This document shows, piece after piece, positions 45,031-58,146 of a stretch of 64,000 nucleotides of DNA. This DNA comes from Vombatus ursinus (lineage: Eukaryota > Chordata > Mammalia > Diprotodontia > Vombatidae). Under the pieces are notes generated by a model. The model was not told where the DNA came from. It did no database searches and was given only the letters and a program-made list of their open reading frames with translations. Positions within the stretch are counted from its first letter, which is position 1. The number at the start of each line of letters is the position of its first letter. The translations under genes and the position numbers were made by a program. The stretch covers positions 7,843,911 to 7,907,910 of the forward strand of contig NW_020946557.1 in NCBI RefSeq assembly GCF_900497805.2, written 5' to 3'.

Positions 45031-48000
45031 AATTTTCCCACATCTCCAACATTTATCATTTTCCTTTTTGTCATATTAGCCAATCTGGTAGGTGTGAGGT
45101 GGTGCCTTAGAGTTGTTTTAATTTGCACTTCTCTGATCAAAAGTGATTTAGAGTACTTCTTCCTGTGCCTATAGGTATCTTTGATTTCTTCAACTGAAGA
45201 CTGCCTGTTCATATTCTTGACCATTTGTCAATTGAAGAATGACTTGTATTCTTATAAATTTGACTCAGTTCTCTGTAGATTTGAGAAATGAAGCCTTTAT
45301 CAGAGACACTGACTGTAAAAGATTATTTCCTAGCTTTCTGCTTTCCTTATAATCTTGGTTGCATTGGTTTTGTTTGTGCAGAAACTTTAATGCAATCAAA
45401 ATTATCTATTTTACGTTTCATAATGTTCTCTTATCTTTTCTTTGCTCATAAATTCTTTCCTTCTCCATAGATCTGACAGGCAAACTATTCCTTACTCTTC
45501 TAATTTGCTTGTGGTGTCACCTTTCATATCTAAATCATGTACCCATTTTGGCCTTATCTTGATATATGGTGTGAGATGTTAGTCTATACCTAGTTTGTGC
45601 TATATTGTTTTCTAGTTTTCGTCAAATAGTGAGTTCTTATCCCAGAAGCTAGGGCTTTGGGTTTATCAAACACTTGTCATATACTACTGTGTTTTGTGTA
45701 CCTAATATATTTCACCACTCTATTTCTTAACTAATGCCAGATAGTTTTAATGATTACTGCTTTATAATATATTTTGAGATCTGGTATTGCTAGGCCACGT
45801 TCCTTTGCATCTTTTTCATTAGTTCCCTTAATAGTCTTGACCTTTTGTTCTTCCAGATAAATTTTGTTATTTTTCTCTAGCTCTATCAAATAATTTTTTG
45901 GTAGTTTGATTGGGATGGCACTGAATAAGTAAATTAGATTAGGCAGAATTGCCATTTTTATTACATTGGCTTGACCTACCCATGAGCAATTGATATTTTT
46001 CCAATTGTTTAGATTTGTGTGAAAACTGTTTTTGTAATTGTTTTCATATAGTTCTTGGGTTTGTCTTGGCAGGTAGACTTCCAAGTATTTTATATTGTTT
46101 ACAGTTATTTAAAATGGAATTTCTCTTTCTATGTCACTGCTGGGATTTGTTGGTCGTATATAGAAATGCTGATGATTTGTGTGGGTTTATCTTATATCCT
46201 GCAACTTTGCTAAAGTTGTTAATTATTTCAAGTAGTTTTTTAGTTGATTCTGTAGGATTCTCTAAGTATATCATCATTTCATCTGTAAAGAATAATAGTT
46301 TTATTTCCTCATTGCCTATTTGCTTTGATTTCTTTTTCTTCTCTTATTGCTGTAGCTAATATTTCTAGTACTATATTGAAAAATAGTGGTGATAATGGCA
46401 TCCTTGCTTCACCCCGGATCTTATTGGGAAGGTTTCTAGCTTATCCCAATTACAGGTAATGCTTACTTATGGTTTTGGATAGATACTGCTTATCATTTTA
46501 AGGAATGCTCTCTTTATTCCTATGTTCTCTAAAGTTTTTAATAGGAATGGGTGTTGTATTTTGTCAAAAGCTTTTTCAGCATCTATTGAGATAATCATAA
46601 TTTCTGTTGGTTTTATTATTGATATGGTCAGTTATATTGATAGTTTTCCTAATACTGAAACAACCCTACATTCCTGGTAAAAATCCCACCTGATCATAGT
46701 ATATGATCCTTGTGATATATTGCTGTAATCTCTTTGCTGGTATTTTATTTAAAATTTTTGCATTAATATTCATTAAAGAAATTGGTCTATAGTTTTCTTT
46801 CTCTGTTTTAGATCTTCCTTTAGGCACCAGCACCATATTTGTGTCATAAAAAGAATTTGGTAGAACTCCTTTTTTCCAAATAGTTTACATAGTATTGGAA
46901 TTAATTGTTTTTTAAGTGTTTGGTAGAAGTCACTTGTGAATCCATCTGGCCCTGGGGGTTTTTTCTTAAGGAGTTCATTAATGGTTCAATTTTTTTTTCT
47001 TAGAGTTATTTAGACATTCTATTTCCTTATCTGTTAATCTTGGGTAGTTTATATTTTTGTAAACATTCATCAATTTCACTCAGATTGTCAGATTTATTGG
47101 CATATAATTGAGCAGTATATTTACTAATGATTGCTTTAATTTCTTCTGCTTTGGTGTCGATTTTACCCTTTTCATTTTTGTTACTGGATATTTGGTTTTC
47201 TTTTAAAATCAAATTAATCAGTGGCTTATTTTTTTCCTCATCAAACCAGTTCTTAGTTATATTAATTAACTCAATAGTTTTCTTACTTTCAATTTTATTA
47301 ATCTCACCTTTGGTTTTCAGGATTTCCAATTTGGTGCTCAATTGGAGATTTTCAATTTGTTCTTTTCCTAGTTTGTTTTTTTTTTTTTAGTTGCATGCCC
47401 AATTCACTGATCTGCTCTTTCCCTCTTTTCTTGATGTAAGGATTTAGAGAAATGCATTTTTCTTTAAGTACTGCTTTGGCTGTATCCCATAAATTTTGAT
47501 ATGTTGTCTCGTTGTTATTCCCTTTAATTAAATTACTGAGTTTCCATGATTTGTTCTTTGACCCACTTATTCTCTAGGATTAGATTGTTTAGTTTCCAAT
47601 TTTTAATCTATCTTTCCATGGCCCTTTGTCTAATGTAATTGTTATTGTATTATGATCCTAAAAGGATACATTTAATATTTCTGCCTTTCTACATTTGATT
47701 TTGAGATTTTTATGCCCTAGTACGTGGTCAATTTTTTGTGTATGCACCATGTACTGCTGAGAAAAAGGTATATTTTTTTATTCCCATTCAGTTTTCTCCA
47801 AAGGTCTGTCATGTCTAATTTTTCTAAGATTCTCTTCACCTCCTTTAGTTTCTTATTTATTTTTTGGTTGGATTTATCAAGTTCTGAGAAGGGACAGTTG
47901 AGCTCCCCAATAGTTTTGCTGTATATTTCTTCCTGTAACTAATTTAACCTCTTTAACAATTTGGATGCTGTACCACTTGGTGCATATATGTTTAGTATTG

Positions 48001-48190
48001 ATATTATTTCATTGTCTGTGGTACCTTTTAGCAAGATGTGGTTTCCTTCCGTATCTCTTTTACTTAGGGCTATTTTTTTGCTTTTGCTTTGTCTGAGGTC
48101 AGGAATGCTACCCTTGCTTTTTTTTTTTTTTTACTTCACCTGAAGCATAATAGATTCTGCTCCAGCCCCCTACTGTATTGTAGTTATCTT
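45030..48190 (-). mobile_element. L1, ~3.2 kb covering most of ORF2
   Basis: Reading leftward on the minus strand. Near 48.1-47.95 kb is the endonuclease block (LRQSKSK, then ILNIYAPSGTAS). Then 47341-47027 gives EINKIESKKTIELINITKNWFDEEKNKPL to SEIDECLQKYKLP. Near 46.95-46.5 kb are the SPGPDGF-, YYDQVGF- and SIDAEKAFD-like RT motifs. 46084-45731 gives [23 protein letters not shown] to KGLAIPDLKIYYKA-like sequence. 45224-44988 holds KIQTTLRHHL-like residues. The L1 3' UTR and ORF1 are absent, and multiple stops and frameshifts show it is inactive. Confidence 0.9.
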
Positions 48191-48234
48191 TATGAGCAAA
48201 TAACACAAGATGGGAGCAATAGCCATGTCCAAGA

Positions 48235-49480
48235 TGTAAATGATAATGCACTGTGCAATCAATCAGTCAATCAGTAAACATTTATTAAGCTCCCATATGC
48301 CTTAGCTATTTTGTGATCAGTTGCAGTGAATGCAGAAATCCTGTAGTGAATAGGAATACAATAGGAGCACTATTCTCAAATCTTGCTTATAGTACAAAAA
48401 TGTTGAACTCTGGTGTAATGAACATCTCAAGGGATTAATGCTGGAAACAATAGGAGGCAGATGTGAAGGTTATTTTGAAATAAAATCAGCAACTGATTGA
48501 CGTGGGGTCAAGAGAAAGGGAAGAGTTAAAGAGGCCTCCAAATTTTTTACCTTGGAAGCCTGAGGAAATCAACGGTAGTTCCATTAATAGAAATGGGCAA
48601 GTAAAGTGGAGGGACAAGGTTTGGCTCCTTACTCTGACCGGGCAAGTCACAACCTCTTGTCTTCAGTTTCTGTAAAAATGAAGGGGTTAGTCTTGATAAC
48701 CTCTAAGGTTTCTTCACACTTATTTCTGTGATCCTGTGATGAGTTTGTTTTGGCAGCATGTTGAGCTTGAGGTGCTGGTAAGATTCAGATGAAGGTGGTG
48801 CATAGATTAATGAAAATATGGGTCTAGAGGCTTAAGAGAGAAATCAAAGCTGCAGGTAAGAGATTTGTAAGTCATCCTCGTACTAGTGTTATATATGGGG
48901 GTGGGGACCAAGGAATGGGGAATGGCAAGGTAAGATTGCTAAACAAAAGGAGAGAAGCAAAGAGAAAAGGATTAAGGAGAGAAGTTTGGGAGAACTCCCA
49001 AAGCTTAGGGAGCAAAAAGGAAATTCAGGCATTTAGAATGACCAGAATAACTTTAGAGTTGGCTAGAGAAGAAAAAAGCAAGAGATTGTTAAATCGCAAA
49101 AACAGCATCAGAGAAATGGTCAAAGTGTGTAAAGATCAAGGAAGATGAAAAAAAGTGATTGAACTTGACCATAAGAACACCATTTCAACAATCTCTTTGA
49201 AGTGGAGACAGGAGCAGATTACGAAGAATTGAAATGGTAGTAAAAGTGGAGGCAATGAATTTAGCTATGAAAGGGAGGAGACATGGGAATGAAAGCTTAA
49301 GTAAATGGGCAAAGGGAAGGACATTTGTGAAGATCTGAGCATATTTTTAGTCTGAGAAGAAGAAACCAATGTACAGGGGGAAACTGAAGATGGGAGGGAA
49401 GTGAATGATGTATCAAGGTCTGTGAAATGGCAGAAAGAACAAACGGAGAGACGCGCCTTACTACAAAGCTGGCCATCTCA
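48235..49480 (-). mobile_element. LINE L2 fragments
   Basis: 48240-48300 is an antisense L2 3' end (CAATCAGTAAACATTTATTAAGC). 48480-48620 and 48740-49000 carry L2 ORF relics (CCTTGGAAGCCTGAGGAAATC, then GCATGTTGAGCTTGAGGTGCTGG). After 49000 the L2 match fades and the tract is purine-rich. Confidence 0.55.
48620..48745 (+). mobile_element. CORE-SINE 3' fragment
   Basis: GGGCAAGTCACAACCTCTTGTCTTCAGTTTCTGTAAAAATGAAGGGGTTAGTCTTGATAACCTCTAAGG, then TTATTTCTGTGATCCTGTG, within the L2 field. Confidence 0.65.
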
Positions 49481-49739
49481 GACAAGAAGGGAATAAGTTT
49501 AAAGAGAAGGCAATTTGACTAATTGGGGAGGGAAGGTGAGGGAGCTCATACTGAAAAATCTGAGTGTTCCTCAGTAGAAAGCTTGATCAACTGCTGAGAG
49601 TGGAAAAAGAGATTGAAAAGAATGGAAAATAAATTGCTGTAAGGAATAGGGTAGGAAGTTAATAAAAAGAATAGCTAGATGATTTCAAAATCCTTTTCAA
49701 TTCAAGATTTTATGATTGCTTAACTTCAAAATAGCTTGA

Positions 49740-49970
49740 ATCTATAGTGCACCTAACCTTACAAGTCTATGAGATAAGTCATGGAAGTATTACTATCATG
49801 ATTTGGTGAGGATTGGTAAGGTAGACCTATGATTTCAGAGTTGTGGGGAACTCTTAATATGAAACTTTGCCAATGCAGATTAACAATTTGATTACCATTT
49901 CATGGATAAGGGAACTGAGGCTCTTAGAGGTCAAATTTACACAGTTGGTTATTGTTACAGCCAGGAGGAT
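49740..49970 (-). mobile_element. MIR-type SINE with MIR3-like tail block
   Basis: Contains GTTGTGGGGAACTCTTAATATGAAACTTTGCCAATGCAGATTAAC (the tail block seen at 4.6 and 28.9 kb) and ATTTCATGGATAAGGGAACTGAGGCTCTTAGAGG. Confidence 0.5.
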
Positions 49971-50029
49971 TCAAAACACAGAAAGTAGTGTGATACAGTA
50001 GAAGGAGTACTTGAGCCCAGGCAGCTGGA

Positions 50030-50545
50030 TGGAGTAGTAGATGGAGTTTTGGATTTGGAATTAGTAAGACCTGAACTGGAGAACATTGTATACACTAACA
50101 ACAATATTGTGTGATTATCAGCTGTGAATGACATAGCTATTCTCAGCAAAACAATGATCCAAGACAATTCTGGAGGACTTAAGAAGAAAAATGCTATCCA
50201 CCTCCAGAGAAAGAACTGATGGCATATGAATGCAGATTGAAGCATACTTTTAATACTTTCTTCATTATTGGGGTTTTTTGGTCTGTGGTTTTTTGTTTTG
50301 TTTTGTTTTGTTTTTGCAATGCAGCTAATATGGAAATGTTTTGCATGATTATATACATATAATCTATATCTGGTCCTTTTCAAGAACGAAGGACAAACAA
50401 TGATCTATGTCAAATTGCTTTCCTTCTCAAGGAGGAGGGAGGGGAGGGAGGGAAGAAGAGAATTTGGAACTATAAATTTTTTAAAATGAACGTTAAAATT
50501 TTTACTTACATGTAATTGAGAAAAATAAAATAAAAATTAAATTAA
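50030..50545 (+). mobile_element. L1 3' end
   Basis: Sense 3' end: GGAGAACATTGTATACACTAACAACAATATTG, CAAGACAATTCTGGAGGACTTAAGAAG, CCTCCAGAGAAAGAACTGATGG, then a GTTTT microsatellite. It ends AATTTGGAACTATAAATTTTTT and TACATGTAATTGAGAAAAATAAAAT. It belongs to the same subfamily as 58147-58602. Confidence 0.85.
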
Positions 50546-50559
50546 AAAACACCCAAATC

Positions 50560-50760
50560 ACATTTCAGATGTTTACTTGGCTGGATGACTCTGAGAAAGT
50601 CACTTTACTTCTCAGCCTTAATTTCTTCATCTGTAAAATGGGGATAATAACAATTCCTACTTCTTAGTTGTCCTGAGAATCAAATGTAAACTTATATAAA
50701 GGACTCTGCAAAATCTGAGCCTTATTATAATGGATGTTGAGGATACTGATGATGATTGTT
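50560..50760 (+). mobile_element. MIR/MAR1-type CORE-SINE fragment
   Basis: GATGACTCTGAGAAAGTCACTTTACTTCTCAGCC, then TTCATCTGTAAAATGGGGATAATAACAATTCCTAC. Confidence 0.75.
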
Positions 50761-50769
50761 ATTTATTAG

Positions 50770-50920
50770 TATGGCTCAAGTCAGTTCTGATATTTACTAC
50801 TTTGAACAAATCAGTTCATCTCTCTGGGCCTCAGTTCCCTCATCTGTAAAATGAGAGGTTTGGACCGGTGGTCTCTAAGCTTCCTTCCAACTCTAAGTTC
50901 ATGAATCTCACAGTTCATGA
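50770..50920 (+). mobile_element. CORE-SINE (MIR/MAR type)
   Basis: AACAAATCAGTTCATCTCTCTGGGCCTCAGTTCCCTCATCTGTAAAATGAGAGGTTTGGACCGGTGGTCTC, with the 3' end CTTCCTTCCAACTCTAAGTTCATG. Confidence 0.75.
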
Positions 50921-51104
50921 TCTCACAGATTTTTAGCCTGGAAAATATAGCGTATGAGGTGAAGAATGCAAAAGAGAACCAGAGTTTTCTTGCTGTGCTG
51001 CATTTCCCTCAAGCCTGTTAGGGCTTGTTTTAAATAATTATCAAGCCCCTGCCTATACTTTGATTAAATTTGTATAGAAGGAAAAGCACTGATAAATATA
51101 TGGG

Positions 51105-51136
<32 letters not shown>

Positions 51137-51137
51137 A
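51105..51137. repeat. (GT)n microsatellite
   Basis: About 15 GT/TG units with one interruption. Confidence 0.9.
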
Positions 51138-51429
51138 TACTGTTACTTTTAGGACTTCAGTGGGTAAAATGTAATATTGAAAACAAAAGACATGTTAGTA
51201 TTCAGAGGTTTAGTGAGGGTACACACAAAAAAATTCTTTAAGCTGATGGTCCCATTAAACATTCATTCATCAAATGCTTGAGAGTTGAAGCATATATATG
51301 CATAAATATAGATCATGCCAAACCACATGCAAAACCAGGGGCACTTTAGAGTTCATTGTCCACCAGCTGGAATATAAAGAAAGCCCTCATGCTCACAGCT
51401 TACCAACTCTGTGATTTTTGAGGATGTCT

Positions 51430-51550
51430 TAAATCATTTAAAGATTTACTTTAGCAGCAACCAGTCAACAAATTAAGTGCCCACTATGTGCCAGGCACTG
51501 TACTAGGGACTACAAAAAACAAGGAGGTAATTTTCTCTTTTGTTACAGAA
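51430..51550 (-). mobile_element. LINE L2 3' end
   Basis: CAACAAATTAAGTGCCCACTATGTGCCAGGCACTGTACTAGGGACTAC in antisense. Confidence 0.7.
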
Positions 51551-51859
51551 GAAAAAACTAACAAAGCAGGTCACTTATATATAGTGGGCTTAAGGAGATG
51601 CGTCTTAGTCAATTTATTGAAGGAGAGAGAGAGACTGAAGGGCTAACAGTGTTACCTGGCCACCAGCTTGTTAAGTGCAATCAGACCAGACTTAATTTTA
51701 TCCCAGGAAGAAACCAATGCTGGGTATCTGGGATTATCATTGAGAATATCTGATACTGGTTGGTTGGTACTTTGCCTATTCTTTTACTTTAAGAGTGTTT
51801 GTTAACTGTTCTGTGCAGTGGGTAAAAGGGATCCTCCTCCTCCTCCACTCTTTTTCAGG

Positions 51860-52215
51860 CTAAAACATTTGACTCTGAGCCATCTCTAATTTTCCAGACT
51901 TAAGTGCCACACCTGATTCCACTCCTGTGTCCCCCTTCTCTCATCAGTAAGTTCTTCCTGGAAGTTCCCTCCATTTTGAGGGAGGGTCCTAGATCAGCCA
52001 TCCCTGATTCTCCAGGCTTAGGCTACATGCCCTCCTTGCCTAGGTATTTCCTCCTCCTACCTTTATGTGCTCCTTTTATGTGTTGTCTTCCTCCATTAGA
52101 ATGTAAACTCCTTGAGGGCAGAGACTGCCTTTATTTTTGCTTGTATTTGTATCCCCACTGCTTAGCATATTGCCCAGCCCATGGTAAGTGTTTAATAAAT
52201 GCCTGTTGACTGACC
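51860..52215 (+). mobile_element. LINE L2 3' end, well preserved
   Basis: CTTCCTGGAAGTTCCCTCC, CTCCATTAGAATGTAAACTCCTTGAGGGCAGAGACTGCC, CCCCACTGCTTAGCATATTGCC, and terminal AAGTGTTTAATAAATGCCTGTTGACTGA. The frame 51904-52209 is an L2 shadow, not a host gene. Confidence 0.85.
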
Positions 52216-52249
52216 AACAATTATCCACATCTTTATGCAGCTCCAGGCC

Positions 52250-52480
52250 TAGAGGTAGTAGAATCCTTGGAATACAGAACAGAGCTGGAAGAAAACTTAA
52301 AGGTCATTTGGCCCACCTCTCTCATTTTATATTTATGGAAACTGAGGTCCAAAGACATTAAGTGAATTGCCCAATGGCATACAAATAGTAAGTATCAGAT
52401 CCAGGATTTGACTCAGGAACTGACTCTTAAGTTCAATGCCTTTCTGTTACACCATATTGCCTCTGTGAGGGAGGAAAGGT
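52250..52480 (-). mobile_element. MIR-type SINE
   Basis: AGAGCTGGAAGAAAACTTAAAGGTCATTTGGCCCACC, GGAAACTGAGGTCCAAAGACATTAAGTGAATTGCCCAATGG, ACTCTTAAGTTCAATGCCTTTCTGTTACACCATATTGCC. Confidence 0.8.
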
Positions 52481-52554
52481 AGGCAGTCATCTAGAGTGTA
52501 ATACACATGAGATTCTTAGCAGTGTATGTGAACAATCTTAAATGCTTTTTAATA

Positions 52555-52612
52555 TTACTTTTTGTAAATGTGGTAGGGGCTTAATAAATATTTGTTGAAT
52601 GAATGAATGCAT
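52555..52612 (+). mobile_element. L2 3' terminal scrap
   Basis: GTAGGGGCTTAATAAATATTTGTTGAATGAATGAATG. Confidence 0.65.
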
Positions 52613-52819
52613 GTAAATTAATAGAGAATATACCTTCCAGAGAAGTATCTACAGAGGCAGCAGCAACATTAGACAAGGTTGGTAGATGATTGTTTTTCAT
52701 TTTCTCTGCTGGTATACTACTGCCTGTTAAATAATTAAACCTCATTCTCCCCTACTCTTCCATGCCCAGCAACAGCATTTAGGGAAGTAACGAGAAATAT
52801 ATAAAGATCAGCAGCAAAA

Positions 52820-53015
52820 TCATAAGGTCATAGGATCACAGACTGAGATAGAAGGGACCTTAGAGACCATTGCCCTTTATTTTACAGAAGAGGAAATTGA
52901 GGCACAGAGAGGTTAAACAGCTTAGCAAGGGTCATGCAGCTGAGGCAGGATTCAAACTCTGGCCTTCTTGATTCCAAGTCCAGTGCTCTGGAACCACTTT
53001 GGTACCAAGCTGCAT
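52820..53015 (-). mobile_element. MIR-type SINE
   Basis: CATAGGATCACAGACTGAGATAGAAGGGACCTTAGAGACC, ACAGAAGAGGAAATTGAGGCACAGAGAGGTTAAACAGC, AGTCCAGTGCTCTGGAACCACTTTGG. Confidence 0.8.
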
Positions 53016-53264
53016 CTAGGTGGATTGAGAAGGTAGCTCTCATTAGATAATTGGATTTTGTCTTGGGTACTGGATTCTATCTGTTCAGTAAATTAAGATT
53101 CACTCCTCTTCCCACCCCCAGAAGAAACAGAGAGTGTAGCATTTAATGAAGTATAATTTGGCCAAGCATTTGACAGTCTTTCATATTGTCACTGAAGGCA
53201 AGGTGGAAAGTTATGGACTAGAAAATAGGGATGATAGGTAGATTTGGATCTACTTAAGTCATTA

Positions 53265-53472
53265 CAGTTATCCCTCCCACATCTGGGGGGTTAGTGATGC
53301 AGTGCCTCTATGATCTTGAAAATCTGCGTAAATTTTTTTGGCTTTTCCTTTGTACCAGAGAAGAACTCTGAATTTTTTTTCTTTTTCTTTTATGAGGTGT
53401 TTACAGCACCTTATTGTAAAATTTGGGTTAAGTATTTGGTCATAGATTATATGCAAGTTAAAGCTATATACC
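53265..53472. mobile_element. Possible Tigger-like DNA transposon end
   Basis: The start TTACAGTTATCCCTCCCACATCTGGGGGGTTAG and later GAAAATCTGCGTAAATT resemble a TcMar-Tigger terminal repeat beginning CAGT-ATCCCTC next to a TA. The other end is not identifiable, so the call is weak. Confidence 0.35.
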
Positions 53473-54585
53473 AAGTATATCATTATATCACCTGTGAAAA
53501 GAGATAGTTTGTCACCTTATTTCCTATTCTGATTCTTTCAGTTTCTTATTCTTCTCTTAGTACTATCGCTAGCATTTCTAAAACAGTATTGAATAATATT
53601 GGTGACAATGGGCATCCTTGTTTTACTCTTCATCTTATTGGGAAGGCTTCGAGCTTATCACCATTACAAATAATGCTTGCTGATGGTTTTACGTAAATCT
53701 TGTTATCATTTTAAGGAAAAATCTATTTCTACCTCTGCTTTCAAGTGTTTTTGACAGGAATTGTATTGTATTTTATCAAAAGTTTTTCCTGCATCTCTTG
53801 ATGTAATCATGGTTTTTGTCACTTTTGTTTTTGATATAATCAATTATGTTAACAGTTTTCCTTATGTTAAACCATCCTGGTATAAATCCCACTTAGTTAG
53901 CGTGTATAATTTTTGTAATATATTGTTGCAATCTCCAGCTAGTATTTTATTTAGGATTTTTGCATCCATATTCATTAATGAAATTGGATTGTAATTTTCC
54001 TTCTCTGTTCTTGCTCTTCGGTTTAGGTATTAGTGCCATATTTGTTTCATTAAAGGAGTTCTGTACGACTCCTTTTTGCCTATTATTCTAAATAACTTAA
54101 TATTGAAATTAGTTGATCTTTAAATGTTTGATAGAATTCATTTATAAAACCATCTGGTCCTGATATTTTTTTCTGTAGGAAGCTCATTTATGGCCTGTTC
54201 AATTTATTTTTCTAAACTGCTTTGTTTAGATTTGTTTCCTCTTGTGTTAATGTAGGCAGTTTATATTTTTGTGAATATTCTTCTATTTCACTTAAATTGC
54301 TAAATTTATTGGCATATAACTGGGCAAAATAACTTTTTTACTTCATCTTCATTTGCTGTATAGTCACCCTTTTCATTTTTAATATCAGTGATTTGTGATT
54401 TGATTTTCTTTTTAAAATCATATTAACTAATGGTTTATCAATTTTGTTGGTTTATTTTTCCTAATATCAACTAGTTTCATTAATTAATTCCATGTTTTTC
54501 TTACATTCAGTTTTATTAATCTCACCTTTAATTTTTAGGATTTCTAATGTGGTATTTAATTGCAGATTTTTAATTTGTTCTTTTT

Positions 54586-56017
54586 AAAAATTTATTTTAT
54601 TTTTAGTTTTCAACATTCACTTCTATAAGATTTTGAGTTCCAAATTTTTTCCCCATGTTTCCCCTCCCCCCACCTGAAGAAGGCATACAATTTAGTATAT
54701 GCTATATATATACATTCATATTGAACCTATTTTCACATTAGTCATATTATAAAGAAGAATTAGAACCAATGGGAGAAACCATGAGAAAGAAGAAACAGAA
54801 AAAAAGAAAGAAAGAAAGAAAGGAGAGAAAACAAATAATATGCTTTGATTTGCATTCAGACTCCACAGTTCTTTTTCTGGATGTGGACAGCATTTTCCTT
54901 CATAAGTCCTTTGGAGTTGTCTTAGATCCTTGCATTGCTAAGAAGAAATAAGTCTATCAAAATTAGTCATTGCACATTGTGGCTGTTACTATGTACAATG
55001 TTCTCCTGGTTCTGCTCACTTCACTCATATAAATCTTTCCAGGTTTTTCTGAAGTCTGCTTGCTCATCATTTCTTATAGCACAATAGTATTCCATTACGT
55101 TCATATACTACTTGTTCAGCCATTCCTTAACTAATGGGCATCCCCTCAATTTCCAATTCTTTGCCACCACAAAAAGAGCTGCTATGAATATTTTTGTACA
55201 TGTGAGTCCTTTTCCCATTTGTATGATCTCTTTGAGATATAGACCTAGAAGTGCTATGGTTGGGTCAAAGGGTATGCAGAGTTTTATAGCCCTTTGGCAT
55301 AGTTTCAAATTGCTCTCCAGAAAGGTTGGATCAGTTCACACCTCCACCAACAACGCATTAGTGTTCCAATTTTCCCACATCTTCTCCAACATTTATCATT
55401 TTCCTGTTTTGTCATGTTAGCTAATCTGATAGGTGTGATGTCGTACCTCGGAGTTGTTTTGATTTGTATTTCTCTAATCAATTGTGATTTAGACAATTTT
55501 TTCATATGACTATAGATAGCTTTAATTTCTTCATCTGAAAACTGCCTGTTCACTTTGACCATTTATCAGTTTGGTAATGACTTGTATTCTTATAAATTTG
55601 ACTCAGTTCTCTATATATTTTGGAAATGAGGCCTTTATCAGAGACACTGGTTGTAAAAATTCTTTCCCAGTTTTCTGTTTCCCTCCTAACCTTGGTTACA
55701 TTGGCTTTGTTTGTGCAAAAACTTTTCAATTTAATATAATCAAAGTTATCCATTTTGCATTTCATGACGTTCTCTATCTCGTTTGGTCATAAATCCTTCT
55801 TTTCTCCATAAATCTGACACCTACACTACCCCTTGCTCCTCTAATTTGCTTATAGTATCAGCCTTTATATCTAAATTGTGTACCCAATTTGACTTTATTT
55901 TTGCTTATGGTGTAAGATATTGATCTATGCCTAGTTTCTGCCATCCTATTTTCTAGTTTTCCCAGCAGTTTCTGTCAAATAGTGAGTTCTTATCCCAGAA
56001 GCTGAAGTCTTTGGGTT
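54586..56017 (-). mobile_element. Younger L1 3' end nested in the host L1
   Basis: A 1.4-kb antisense L1 3' end, flanked by TAATTTGTTCTTTTT (54571-54585) and TAATTTATTCTTTTT (56018-56032), a 15-bp duplication with one mismatch. Host L1 ORF2 resumes directly on the right. Minus frames 55765-55550, 55562-55305 and 55308-55108 give ENWERIFTTSVSDKGLISKIYREL, VNRQFSDEEIKAIYSHMKK and WRRCGKIGTL to PFDPTIALLGLY. These are successive ORF2 C-terminal blocks. Confidence 0.93.
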
Positions 56018-57451
56018 TAATTTATTCTTTTTCTAGTTTTTATAATTGCATACCTAATTCATCGATCTGCTTTTTCTTTATTTTATTGATGTAAGCATTT
56101 AGAGATATAAATTTTCCTCTGATTACTGCTTTTGCTCTGTCCTATAGATTTTGGTATGTTGTGTCATTATTGTCATTCTCTTTACTGAAATTATTACTTC
56201 TATACTTTGTTCTTTAACCTACCTATTCTTCAAAATTAAGTTGTTTAGTCTCCAATTAGTTTTTAATCTGTGTATCTATGGTCCTATATTGAATATAATT
56301 TTTATTGCATTGCAACCTGAAAAGGATGCATTTAATATTCCTGCTTTTCTGCATTTAACTGTAGTTTTTATGCACTGATATATGATCAGTTTTTGTAAAG
56401 GTATCGTGTATGGTTGAGAAAAAGGTATATTCCTTTCTATTCCCGTTTCATTTTCTCTAGATATCTACCATATCTAGCTTATCTAAGATGCTAATCACCT
56501 CCTTATTTGTTTTTTGGTGTTTGGTTTTTTGGTTAGACTTATCTGATTCTGAGAGGGAAAGGCTAAAGTGCCCCACTATTATAGTATAACTATCTATTTC
56601 CACTTGTAGCTCATTTAACTTTTCCTTCAAAAATTTGGATGCTATATAGCATTTGGTGCATATAAATTTAGCATTGATATTGCTTCATTTTCTATAGTAC
56701 TTTTTATCATAATGTAGTTTCCCTGTTTATTTCTTTTATTTAAATTTATTTTGCCTTTAACTTTGTCTGAGATCATAATTGCTATCTCTGCTTTTTAAAA
56801 AAAAATCTCAGATGAAGCATAATAAACCCTACTCCAGTCCTTTATTTTAACTCTGTGTATCACTCATTTTAAAATGTTTCTTTAAATAACATATTGTTGG
56901 ATTGATTTTTAATTCATTCTGCTCTCCATTTCTGCTTTGTGAGTTCATCCCACTCACATTGTTATAATTACTTGTTGTGTATGTCTCTCCATCTTATTTC
57001 TCTTCACTATTATCCTTCTCACCCTCTATTTTTACCCTATCCTTCCTAACATGACTGATTTACTTTTAACCACTACCTAATCTGTACCCTTTTAAAGAAT
57101 CCCTCCCCTATCCTCTCCCCCTACCATCCTACTTCTTGATCTATACACCTTTCTAAAAGTTCCTCCCCATCCTGTCCCCCGCCTGCCTACTTCTTCATAG
57201 ATTTAGAAGACTTTTATATGTTATTTCCTCTTTAACCTAGCACCAATGAGAGTGAGGTTCCAGCCTTCCACCCCCAACTACTTACACTGTAACAGTTCTT
57301 TCACTCATGCCTTGTTTGTATGAGATAATTACTCCCTTTTACCCCTACCTACCCAATTTTATTTTTTAGAATCATGCCATCATATTCAGATCAACCTCAA
57401 GCCTTCTGTTTATATGTGGCTTTGAAACTTTCCAAATAATGATAGCATTCT

Positions 57452-57592
57452 CTTTTTTTTTATTTTTGAGATAAACAGGGTTAAGTGACTTGCTCAGGAT
57501 CACACAGCTAGTAAGTGTCTGAGACCATATTTGAACTCAGGTGCTCCTGCCTCCAGGGCTGGTGCTCTATCCACTGTGCCACCTACTTGCCC
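57452..57592 (-). mobile_element. Short tRNA-derived SINE nested in the host L1
   Basis: Antisense SINE (GGGTTAAGTGACTTGCTCAGGATCACACAGCTAGTAAGTGTCTGAG, then GGTGCTCTATCCACTGTGCCACC) with exact 12-bp duplications TGATAGCATTCT at 57440-57451 and 57593-57604. Confidence 0.94.
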
Positions 57593-58146
57593 TGATAGCA
57601 TTCTTAAGAGTACAGATAATATTTTCCCATATAAGAAGTAGAGAGTTTGACTTTATTGAGTCCCTTATAATTGGTCTTTAATGTTTACCTTATGTTCTCC
57701 TGGATCTTGTATGTCAAATTTTCTAGTGAATTCTGGTCTTTTTGTCACAAATACTGGAAAGTCTTTCGATTCATTAAATATTCTTTCTTTCTTTTTTTTT
57801 TCAGGATTATACTCAGCTTTGCTGTTAAGCTATTCTTGGTTGCAAACCCACCTCCTTTGCTCTTTGAAATACAATGTTCCAAGCCCTGAAGCCTTTTAAC
57901 GTAGAAGCTGCTAGATCTTGTGTTATCCTAACAATAGCTCCATAGTATTTAAATTGCTTTTTTTTCCTTGTTGCTTTTAGTATTTTCTCCTTAACTTGGT
58001 CGCTTCAAAACTTGGCTATGATGTTCCTGTGAGTTTTCATCTCGGGATCTCTTTCAGGTGGTGATTGATGGATTTTTTTTTTCTATTTCTATTTTACCCT
58101 CTTGTTCTAGAACTTCAGGGCTATTTTCCTTAATAATTTCTTGTAA

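Noticed and set aside
51904-52209. 101-aa + strand frame as a host gene
   Set aside because: It coincides with an L2 3' end.
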